Of a stretch of DNA of 34,802 nt, positions 23,660 through 32,808 are shown one piece after another (position 1 is the stretch's first letter; every line of letters begins with the position of its first letter). Source of the stretch: Conidiobolus incongruus B7586 (lineage: Eukaryota > Entomophthoromycota > Entomophthoromycetes > Entomophthorales > Conidiobolaceae). The stretch covers positions 1 through 34,802 of the forward strand of contig JNEM01006731.1 in assembly GCA_000697335.1 (NCBI GenBank), read 5' to 3'. Under the pieces are notes generated by a model. That model was not told the origin of the DNA, ran no database searches, and saw only the letters and a list, made by a program, of their open reading frames with translations. The position numbers and the translations under genes were made by a program.

Positions 23660-24688
23660 CACTAATAGATTATATACTAATTCGATATTGAAGTGTTAGT
23701 CATGGTTTAATCATTTCTTGATGAATAATTATTATTAAGTTTAAAAAGTTATGTTTGACTAATTGATTAAACTATTTTCAGCTAAAATTACCACTTCAAA
23801 AAATTAATTGTTAACATTAGACTTATTCATAATGAAATGATAGTAAATTATAAAGTTTAAATTAGTTTAAATCATTATATATGCTTTGTGATTTTTGATG
23901 AATAATATTATCAATTATTCTGCTCTTAAATAAAAATATTATTTGATATATAATTAAAAATTTTTACGTGGAAAAAAATAGTTATAACTAGTCAATCACC
24001 TAGTTATTCTATTAAGTAGATTGACGTAATTAAAGCATAATTATGTTTAGTATTATAAATTTCAGAATTGATTTACTAGTGAATGATAACTAACTAAAAA
24101 AACTATTATATAGAAAATTGCTTGTCTAAGTAAATCCTATCCAAGATCACAAGTGAAACACAATTGTAATTAAAAAATGCTTAAATAATTAATAATATTT
24201 GAAATATTCTATTGTCAATTTTACATAAATAAATCTAAATTAATATTCCCAAATAATATAATGTTAACCAAAATCAAAAGCTTGAAAATATAATTATTTT
24301 ACGTATTATTTATTTGGTTATATCTAATATTATTATTGAAACAATTATAGTTGAAACAAACTAATTTGTTAGACCCCAGTTTATAATTTGAGACATATGC
24401 AATCAGTAAATTTCAATGCAAGGTTTAGGTTTAATATTATATTTATTATTGTTTTGCAATTTTCAAAAATTCGTTATTCAAAAGGCCATGGTGTAAAAAG
24501 TATAATTATATTTCCTTTGAAGTATGATTTATAAAAGGGGTGGTGTGTATTGAAATATCTAAAAATATATGCTAGAGATAAAAATGTTATAATAATACAA
24601 TCATTTATTGAGTAATGATTATGCTATAATATAAATGCGACTAAGCAAATCTGTACAGATCATATAGTTTGACGACCATACGATACTA
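23660..24688. other. intergenic region between the tandem PNPOx genes
   Basis: About 1 kb of A+T-rich DNA, downstream of one paralogue and upstream of the other. It holds a CRE-like TGACGTAA at 24022-24029 and an AGGGG stress-response-element core near 24536, both possible but unproven sites for the longer gene. No gene seen. Confidence 0.5.
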
Positions 24689-25291
24689 TTAACATGAAGA
24701 AATTTGGCGATAAGATTGAAGATCACTCTGTTCAATATGTCTCAAAACACCGATATTAGGGACTTCGCCGGTAATGGCGCCCTTGGTGACTTCGTAGGCT
24801 TGGGTAAGTTTGCTCTTAGTAACTAAGTAGTAATCAACGACAATGGGTTCAACGTAGATAGCGACCAACCTGGGGTCGGACTTGCTTCCATCGTGAATGT
24901 TGTCCCCCTTGTCACCTAACCAAGCCTTCACTTCGGAGGACCACAAATCCTCGATCTCAGTGCGATCTCTGATGACCTTTGCAGTACCACTAACACTGGC
25001 CCAGCTCTTGTCAGATTCCGAGTAGAAAGACAAGTTTACATGATTGTCAGTGTCCAAGTGATCCATCTTGTAGGATTCCGAATCGGTTAATAAATACAGG
25101 TCCAAGCCTCTGATTCTCTTTCTCACGTGCATTGCTCTCGAATACAACATACCGTTCTGGTCTCTAGTGACCATCATGGTAAACTTTTGCTTGTCAATAA
25201 ACTGCCCCAACTCATCAATTTTTTCCTTAACTGAGCAATTGTCATGCTGACTTTGGGAAGGGTGTTGACGATTGACTGTTTCAACATTCAT
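24689..25291 (-). CDS. PNPOx-like split-barrel flavoprotein (BLI-3/GSP26 type), standard form
   Basis: Single exon, 200 aa, the usual length for fungal BLI-3-like or bacterial general stress protein 26-like proteins. Its role is not established; blue-light or stress induction is known for some relatives. After ~22 polar residues the barrel begins (VKEKIDELGQFIDKQKF). Recognisable parts are LYSRAMHVRKR, VNLSFYSES, SWASVSGTAKV, LWSSEVKAWLGDKGDNIHDG, SKSDPRLVAIYVEP and the C-terminal KGAITGEVPNIGVLRHI, all matching the family's conserved order. Third-position G and C are more frequent than in the flanking DNA, suggesting fair expression. It is clearly homologous to the tandem gene at 22558-23616 (shared HDGSK-DPRL-AI), but the two have diverged far, so the duplication is old. 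Start: first in-frame ATG. Confidence 0.9.
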   Translation of the reverse strand: MNVETVNRQHPSQSQHDNCSVKEKIDELGQFIDKQKFTMMVTRDQNGMLYSRAMHVRKRIRGLDLYLLTDSESYKMDHLDTDNHVNLSFYSESDKSWASVSGTAKVIRDRTEIEDLWSSEVKAWLGDKGDNIHDGSKSDPRLVAIYVEPIVVDYYLVTKSKLTQAYEVTKGAITGEVPNIGVLRHIEQSDLQSYRQISSC

Positions 25292-25357
25292 TTTGTATCA
25301 CTCTTACAAATTCTTAAAATAATTATATGTATGGGGGATTTTCCAAGAAAGCCATAG

Positions 25358-25365
25358 TTTTTATA
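25358..25365 (-). promoter_or_regulatory. TATA-like box of the standard PNPOx gene
   Basis: TATAAAAA on the minus strand, 67-74 bp before the ATG at 25291. Confidence 0.4.
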
Positions 25366-25379
25366 ATAAATGAATAGCA

Positions 25380-27744
25380 AATCACGACATCATTTTGAAG
25401 TCACAATTGTATCATTGTCTAAACCTTTAGGGAATAATGATTTAAGGATGATCTATTTTACATTAATATCATTGAAGCTATTAAAATTTCAAATGATCTC
25501 AAAATGATCTCATTCTGATTTCGTTGAATGAGTAAAAGGTTAAGCGAATTTTTCAGGTTTTCAGATAATTCTTAATAATTAAAGTGTACTTCCATTACAG
25601 GAAAATTTTTTTAACGTAAACCAATCAAAATCATTTTAAACTAAATATTATTGACAAAATTATGTAATGGGATAATTAAAATAAGAATTTTTGAATATAA
25701 TTTCTTATTCAAAATTGAATGAGACATTTTGTTACATTTTTATGAACTATTTGAAAACCTGATGTTGTATCAAAAATCAATTAGAATTTTAATATAAGGG
25801 ATATATTGAATAATTAAATTTCAGCTAATATAATATTCTGAAATGTAATAAATGTAATCTCAAATTAGTGAAAGATTATTAATTTTTAATGTGATATTCC
25901 ATTTAAAATAATTATTCAAATATATATATTAAATTTATATTATTATATTAGAATTTGATTTTAAATAAAATATAGATAATTTTGGATGTAAAAATCTGTG
26001 TTAACACATTGATACAGATTTGATATATATTTGAATCAAGTAAAATATAAATAGGTTTAAATTTTGTATTTTAAAGGAAAATTATTCTTAATATTCTATA
26101 ACAATTACTATATCAAATTCATATAATCTAAATAATCCATTTTTACTAGTATGTTTTGATCATAGTCTATGAAATTCAAATCAAAATTTAAAACTAAAAT
26201 ATAAACTCAGCATATTATGATTGACTATAAATAGTTAATAAGGACGGGAATATATTCCATAAATTACTAATACAAATATAATTCATATTAAAATTTAAAT
26301 TTTCAAATAAATACAAATTTGATTTACAAAGTATATATTAACATTATTAATTTATATAAAATCCAATTAATAATTTAATAATTTTTATATGTATATATTC
26401 TAAAATATATCAATTTTTAACCAATCTCAATTGAAGATTTGATATAATATTATAGAATGTAAGAATTAATAATTGAATTCAACAACTATTATGCCAAGGT
26501 ATAATTAAAACTTTATCATTAAATAATACCATTGTTTCGATATAAATACAGAATTTGTTTGAGGAATTTTGGATAATTTATTTTATTAATAAATTATTAA
26601 TTTTTCAAAAATATGAACTTGAGTATATCTATGATAAAATAATTATTTTGTAAATAATATAGTAGACATATTATCAATCAATCATCTTTTAAATGCAATA
26701 ATATTTAAAATTAGACATTCCAAATTTTTCAGAAAATTTCCAAACATATTGAGACAAAGAGAGTAATATACAATTGAAATAAATTATTATAATATAATTA
26801 TCTACAAAGGTTAATAAATAAAAATGATTGAAATTTTTTACTGATAACAATTTAAATCAATTATAAATTATTGAAAGACATTATATCAGCTTGGGACCCA
26901 ATCTCACTCTTGATGCTATATCACTCCTTTATATCAAATTTTGGAACTCACAAAAATTCCCAACAAAACCCTGAAATAAATAGGAGACATTGATAAGTAT
27001 ATGGAGAAGTTCTATATTAAGCATCATAAACACATCGTAATCATATATAGGCAACAAAAATAGTATAACTAGGTGTTGAAGTGAATTGATAGCGACTTTT
27101 CAACACTTGGCTATTTTGACTTAAATTCGAGAGATGAAAATTGGGTTTAATTATATTTTGATTAATTTTGTATAGTATTGTTTGGAATTACAAATAAAAT
27201 CATTTTACAAAAATTATAAACTTTAGAATTATAATAATATGATAAAATTCAAGGTGATATTGTTATTGGGTATGATAAATTATCTGGTTCGAAGTATATA
27301 GGATGAAAGTTCAAATTGGAGTCACATTGCAATCTGATGCTAGCCATTCTCTTGGTACCTGGATCCTATTGTATGTTTTTATTAGTATATATATAAATAT
27401 ATATTATTTGAATTATCTTATTTATGAACAATAATAAAAATGTAATCAAATTAAATTTTATTGTGATTATTGTAAGTTTTAAATATAGGAGGTTATAAGT
27501 TTGGTTCTTAATGATATCACTCAATTAGAATATTCCTTTTTGATAGTATATTAAGTGTTTGATAATATTTTATTATTTAAAAATAAATTTAAAGTTTATC
27601 CTGGTTTAATTCTAAAATTTAACATCACCTCTTCTATTCCTATGAAATTTAATTAATATATTTGACAATGAAATCACATTATCACTTCAAATAGTAAATT
27701 TATTCATAAATAATCTTATTATCTAACTTTGAATAATCTAAAAT
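25380..27744. other. gene-poor intergenic region
   Basis: Very A+T-rich to about 26880, then a less A+T-rich patch at 26880-27370. The patch holds a hairpin at 27073-27106 (GTGTTGAA/TTCAACAC) and a 20-codon plus-strand frame at 27239-27301 that resembles a signal peptide. I could not support a full gene. Confidence 0.5.
27073..27106. repeat. inverted repeat, 8-bp arms, 18-nt loop
   Basis: GTGTTGAA (27073-27080) and TTCAACAC (27099-27106) are exact reverse complements. The right arm overlaps a 12-mer (ATAGCGACTTTT) also found at 11899-11910. Confidence 0.7.
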
Positions 27745-29794
27745 TTAGCCAGAGTAACAAAATTCCGTAAACCATTGATTAAAATCTAATCTCAACAAAA
27801 ATTGATGAAAGTAGTGCTGACTTCGAGTGGGATTCTTACTGGGTATAGGTGCTTCATAAATCGCAGATAAGGTTCGAAATATAAAATTTATACTGGATTG
27901 GTATTCCTAAATAATAATTAGTAGAAAATTAGCAATTATAAGTGATATATTACTCCGTAAATTGTATCCAACTCTTCCCACTTGTTTGCCAACTGCTCTT
28001 CGACAAATAACCAGTTAGCAAACTTTTGACAGCTCTGCAGCATTTGGTGAATGCCGCTAGCTATAGGCGGGTTATCGAGGAGACAACCTCGCATCAAAAA
28101 TTGTAAATATTGCTGATGTGCGTGTTTGATAGATTCAAAATCCATGAGTGGTGTGGTATTCGCATTGGACTGGGGTGTGGATGGCGAAGGGTGATCGTCA
28201 GCGTTGAGTAAAGTATCCATCAAGTCTTTGTAACAAGGTTCTACAATATCCATCTAATTCACATTAGTGTAAGATTCTAGAATTTTTGAATATAAATTAC
28301 TTGCAAATAAGCCCATATAGCTTTCAATGTATGTAAAATGAGCCATCTTGTATGTATTAAAGTTTTTGGAATGACTTCTTTCCCAGATTGGTGGTTTTTA
28401 AAATTACTGAGATCGAATAATTCCAATTGGTAAATGAGTTTTCGGATCCATATCAGATAATTGAATAGTCGGTTATATGTTTCTAAATCGTTGGGCTCAA
28501 GGATCAAATCTAGAGGGTATTCAATGGGGTAGTTCAATCGAATTTGGTGAGGAGGTACCAACTGATGCCAGGATATCGTCGAAGAATTGACTTGCTGATC
28601 TTTGAGAGTAGGCGTCAACTGGAATTTGAGACCATCCAACAGGAAAGAATCTTCAGCCCTGGTACCTTCAGCACTTTTGATTTTCAAAAAGTTGAGATCG
28701 GACTCCCTAATGAAGCCCTCGAACTGAACAGCACTGAATCTGGAATGTTTACCATGCAAAAATTGATCTAAATTCATGAGGAAATGATCGTAAAATTCAC
28801 CATATTGCAGTAGATAAAAATTTTTGAAATGTTCAATATAGTCCGTTAAGTTACGATTGCGCTCCGTCGTATTGGATCTGGTACTGAATAAGTTTTGGTA
28901 AAGATGGTGACTCGCTTCAATTCTCAATTCGTAAATCGCTCTCTCCAATTTTGGCACATTGATATCACAGTTCAATGCATATTCCGAAACTGTATCAATG
29001 GGCAATTTTAAAGGCTCTCTGGAATTTTTCAAAATTGTAGTAGCTTTACCAATAAATAATAGAGAGTTAGAAATGTTTGAATTAATGAAATAGGGTAATC
29101 GATCTTCCACCACGATATACTGAGTTTTCGCTTTCGTATTCATAATAGTCTGATTGGTGTCGGATCTTTCGATCTCTTCGGGAACGATAAAAAATTCTAA
29201 CTCGGGATCGAACACTGTACCATGATTGAGCCAATCAATCATCTGATTGAAGAAGATACGGTTGAGTTTATTTAAAATAATTCGGAAATTGGATTTGATA
29301 GGCTCTACACTCCTAAGATAATACTCCCTAATCCAATTAATCAATTCACATCCTATAGCATCCTGAGGATTTCCAGATTCCAACACTTGTTCCAATTCAT
29401 CCAACACTTCATTCAATTTTTGAAACAGTATAAAGTAATCCGACAGAATACTCATTAAATAACTGAGAGATGGAGATCCTCCATCCAAATCAAAATCGGT
29501 TAATATCTCATTTTCAATCCTACATATCAATTTTTCATACTGATCCAATATCTCATTGAAACTCGATTTGATCCCATTCAAATAAAACCCCGATCCCACT
29601 CCTCTATCAGTATTGACGAATTCTTTGAGTCTAATGTAGTGGTAGCCTAATTGGCCCAGCTTGTTCAAGCGTATTCGCTCCGAAACATTGAAGATGTCTA
29701 CATCTTCGAGGAGTTGGAATGTTTTTTGAGAGGGATTTAATTGGAAAAAGTTGCCTTTGTGGCCGTTTAAGAGGAATATTATTTCATGTAACAT
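27745..29794 (-). CDS. gamma-tubulin complex component 4 (GCP4/Gfh1-like)
   Basis: Structural subunit of the gamma-tubulin ring complex at microtubule-organizing centres; GCP4-type subunits bind gamma-tubulin and help shape the template ring. Three in-frame exons (28301-29794, 27954-28253, 27745-27906) give 651 aa, close to animal GCP4. The N-terminus MLHEIIFLLNGHKGNFF followed by ~GQLGYHYIRLKEFV is diagnostic for GCP4, which begins almost identically in animals. The GRIP1 half spans ~1-300 (INWIREYYLRSVEPIKSNF, NQMIDWLNHG, VEDRLPYFI). The GRIP2 half follows (LYQNLFSTRSNTTERNRNLTDYI, WHQLVPPHQIRLNYPIEYPL, NRLFNYLIWIRKL). The last exon (53 codons) restores the family's end, including LLRLDFNQWF. 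Introns are 47 nt each. It diverges from the Rds1-like gene. In fission yeast the orthologue (Gfh1) is non-essential. Confidence 0.9.
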
Positions 29795-29829
29795 TGAATA
29801 CTAATTACTGAATTTTGAATATTGGAGAT

Positions 29830-29837
29830 TTACGTCA
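29830..29837 (-). promoter_or_regulatory. CRE/ATF-like site before GCP4
   Basis: TGACGTAA on the minus strand, 36-43 bp before the GCP4 ATG, matching the CRE-like sequence bound by fungal Atf1-type bZIP factors. Single short site; function inferred. Confidence 0.35.
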
Positions 29838-29848
29838 CAGAGTTAGAA

Positions 29849-29853
<5 letters not shown>

Positions 29854-29879
<26 letters not shown>
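29854..29879. repeat. dinucleotide microsatellite (TA)n in the GCP4 promoter
   Basis: About thirteen TA units, 60-85 bp before the GCP4 start, where it could also supply TATA function. Confidence 0.95.
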
Positions 29880-30603
29880 ATAAGGAATTTTTTTATGGGA
29901 TTGAAATTGGATCAACTCTTACATCAATTATTTTAGTTTTTGGATTAGAATTTCCATCTACCAAAATAATCCCAGTATTACATTCTAACTAATTTGATGA
30001 TAAAATTTTATACCATAGAATCAAAAATTAGTTTTCAATCAATAATAATAATAATTATTATATATTATTTTAGTTGGTTATTATTAACATATTGGTTACA
30101 CATCATTTTTTTACTATGGGATTTATAATTTAATTATAATCAATACTAAGATTTTGAAATTCAAATAATTCAACACTCTGAACATCTTTAACAATTGATC
30201 AAAATGCCAAGTAATCCCATTTCATGTCCTAGAAAATTCCCATTCCTCCATTTTAAGCCAATCACCTTTGAATATGTTCAATTTCCAAATCAATTATCAC
30301 ATTCTAGTTATTAAAAATGTTATTGAGAATTGATCATCGATTTCAATCAAATTATCCTAAATTTTATATTTTGGAAATTTAGTTTTAACTTTGGGTTCAA
30401 ACAACCATAAAACTTTAATATTGTGGTCGAATTAGTTCATGATATATGGTGTATATATATGTTTATGAGTACCTTGAGTTTGATTTTTTATCTGGTTGAT
30501 TAATTTAAAGTTTTGACTATTTGTTATATTTTATATTATATACACTGTTTTAAAGATTGAATAATTGGCAAAATTTCGTAAAAACTAAGACATTAAAATT
30601 ATT
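29880..30603. other. divergent intergenic region between GCP4 and the Rds1-like gene
   Basis: Shared upstream DNA of two diverging genes. The patch 30180-30315 is richer in C on the plus strand, contains a CCAAT at 30259-30263 and a 36-codon frame at 30204-30314 (starts MPSNPISCPRKF). This could be a micropeptide, an upstream frame, or promoter composition only. Confidence 0.45.
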
Positions 30604-32808
30604 ATGAAATTAATTTTAATTCCAATCATTGGTAGTAGTTTATTACTATCGGCCAATGCTCAAAATGAGGATGGTTTAGACAGGTCCATGGGCAATAGGA
30701 TGATGAAGGGGGGAATAGATGTTGAGGCGGTGAGAGATTTTGATTTTAACCCTTGGATTAAGAGTTTGTTGAGTATTTCCCAAAGAGAGCATATCGAGAG
30801 TCAATCTAATGCTGAGGATGGAGCTTCTGCCGAAATGAATAATTTGGCGATACAGGAGAAACCAGGCGAAAAGGAAAGTACCCAGATAGACACAAGTTAT
30901 ACAGATACTATTAAACCTATGAATTCGAGCATGGGTCAAGATACTGATTTGGTGGCTGCCAATCAATTGGTTGAACCAATATCTTCAGATTGGAATCAGG
31001 ATGTTAGCGTTGCTGGTACTAACGAATCAATGAAGCTCATTGCTGCAGACATGGACCAAGATACAGTTGCTTCTGATGATGCTCAATCCATAAAACCCAT
31101 CACACCAAACATGGCTCAAGGATCAACCATTTCTGGCAACAGTCAATCCATTAAACCCATTCCCGAAGATATTGAGCAAAATACGAGTATTGAGAGTATT
31201 GATCAATCCGTTATGCCAATTCCCTCGTCGAAAGAGGAAGAAGAGGAACAAACGAATAACCCATCTGTATTAAATCAAGTGAAAGAGAACATCAACAGCC
31301 AATTCTCCAAGCTAGCTCAAATGAGCCAAGCAATGGAGCAAAAATCACCTCAACAAAATTCCCAAGACCAACAAGATGAAGTACCAAAAACCCAAGCGTC
31401 AAAGCAGTCCACTCTATCTGAAGAGCAAAAGTCAAAACAGAAGGAGATGCCGAGTAAGCCAGACATATTCGAAAGGATTGACGATGTAGAATTCGATCGT
31501 AACTACGCAACGAATGCGTACCTGATCAAGAATATTACCTCTTACCAATTCCGAACCGAGCAAAGCGCTTCCGACCAGTTGGATCTGTTCCAATTCGCAT
31601 TGACTGTCGAGAAATTGATCTGGCATTTGAAACGTCAACTGTTCAGAATGGGCAAGGGCAGTAACAATCACGACAAGGAGATTAGTAATTTACAGAGAAG
31701 AAATCTAAAATCTGTCGATCCTGCAGTCAAGACAGAAAATGAAGATATCGAGAGTGAAGACTATGTCGAAGAGTGTTTCGAGGAGGATGATGCTGACGCG
31801 GCGACTGACAACAACCATACCGAGTCTTTTACATCACCAAAATTTAGACAAAATATTCATGAGCGAGGTCTCGAGAATGTCGAGATTTATATTCGTATTT
31901 TAGCCCAAATAATCCAGTCCATTGGCGGTAGTCCTATAGATTCGTGCAGGTTCGACTTCCATGGGAAGCACACTCCAGATTTGAAGTTGCTCCATCGCTT
32001 TATCCTGGCTGCTTCTGTGTCATCGTATGGGGGTATGTTAGAACTCGTTTCGGCTCCTTCAGCACGTCAAATTTTGGCTTCAATTCTTGCAGTTCGGTCC
32101 CAAGAACTAGCATTCTATAACCTTCAAGACGGCGGCGAAGTGATGGTAGAGCCCTTTACAGATATCATTAGCGTCAAACAGGCAGTATCCTACCTCAAAC
32201 GCTTCTTCAGGAACTGTCCCCTAAACTTCCGCCAGGGAACTTACCGTACTCTGATAGTCGTACCTTCTTCAGTACGTCCCAAGACGAAGATCAATTTGGC
32301 AGTGCCGAGAAAGGGCGACGACCGCGCGAGATCTGGCGAAACATCATGGTTCAAGGGCGTCGCACTGGATGATGAGTTCAACTTCTACAGGGAGGACGAT
32401 CCCGTCGAAGATTTGTCTAGGGCGCGTGGTGGCAGACTTTACTGTGCATGGGTATTCGACACCTACCAAGTGAATACGCGCGTAAACCGCAAGAATACAT
32501 GCTCTGTGCCCAAGAACTCGCTGCCCGGCATTCACAAAGTGTATCTCACCCAAAACAACCAAGTCATGATTACTGCGGATCGAAGTCCCGAGATCTTTGC
32601 AGGTCCCGCGTACATTAATATCGAACGAGCGAATGCATTTCCCATCATGCCACCCCCTAGACCTAATCATCAAAATGGTGGTATCGATATTATCAATTCA
32701 CCGCCCACTATGCCTCCAATTCAAGACGATGACGACGAGGATGGCGATATCGACGCTGGGGATGAAGATAGCGTGATTAGTGATGATCCTTCCACCTCTG
32801 ATATTTGA
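30604..32808 (+). CDS. secreted Rds1-like ferritin-fold protein with 20-residue repeats
   Basis: Fungal Rds1/desiccation-type proteins have a ferritin-like bundle and are induced by starvation or stress; no enzymatic activity is established. Single exon, 734 aa. Signal peptide 1-19 (cut near SANA). Residues 101-216 are a 20-residue repeat array; a Gln/Lys/Ser-rich region follows to ~290. Helix 1 is ~325-350 (LFQFALTVEKLIWHLKRQL), helix 2 ~420-441, helix 3 ~459-482 and helix 4 ~487-507. Conserved extras follow: PFTDIISVKQAVSYL...CP (~517-539), then a C-terminal beta region ending FAGPAYINI. An acidic insert (~378-400, ECFEEDDADAA) splits helices 1 and 2, and the C-terminus is Asp-rich. The usual EARH-type ligand in helix 4 reads RSQE here, so metal binding is doubtful. 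Relatives are ~400-480 aa; the excess is the N-terminal array. The 3' half is about 50% G+C, the richest in the window. Confidence 0.8.
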   Translation: MKLILIPIIGSSLLLSANAQNEDGLDRSMGNRMMKGGIDVEAVRDFDFNPWIKSLLSISQREHIESQSNAEDGASAEMNNLAIQEKPGEKESTQIDTSYTDTIKPMNSSMGQDTDLVAANQLVEPISSDWNQDVSVAGTNESMKLIAADMDQDTVASDDAQSIKPITPNMAQGSTISGNSQSIKPIPEDIEQNTSIESIDQSVMPIPSSKEEEEEQTNNPSVLNQVKENINSQFSKLAQMSQAMEQKSPQQNSQDQQDEVPKTQASKQSTLSEEQKSKQKEMPSKPDIFERIDDVEFDRNYATNAYLIKNITSYQFRTEQSASDQLDLFQFALTVEKLIWHLKRQLFRMGKGSNNHDKEISNLQRRNLKSVDPAVKTENEDIESEDYVEECFEEDDADAATDNNHTESFTSPKFRQNIHERGLENVEIYIRILAQIIQSIGGSPIDSCRFDFHGKHTPDLKLLHRFILAASVSSYGGMLELVSAPSARQILASILAVRSQELAFYNLQDGGEVMVEPFTDIISVKQAVSYLKRFFRNCPLNFRQGTYRTLIVVPSSVRPKTKINLAVPRKGDDRARSGETSWFKGVALDDEFNFYREDDPVEDLSRARGGRLYCAWVFDTYQVNTRVNRKNTCSVPKNSLPGIHKVYLTQNNQVMITADRSPEIFAGPAYINIERANAFPIMPPPRPNHQNGGIDIINSPPTMPPIQDDDDEDGDIDAGDEDSVISDDPSTSDI
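30904..31251 (+). repeat. 60-bp in-frame tandem repeat array in the Rds1-like gene
   Basis: Five complete units and one partial unit encode exactly 20 residues each (residues 101-120, 121-140, 141-160, 161-180, 181-200, 201-216). The core is QSIKPI, then about four variable residues, then Q followed by D/N/G and T/S. Units 4 and 5 are most alike at DNA level; outer units have diverged. Confidence 0.85.

Noticed and set aside
25333-25343. run of GGGGG before the standard PNPOx gene as a stress response element
   Set aside because: The sequence is CCCCCA on the sense strand, not the CCCCT/AGGGG core.
27278-27325. tRNA-like GGTTCGAA box
   Set aside because: No matching A box, acceptor stem or cloverleaf can be drawn around it.
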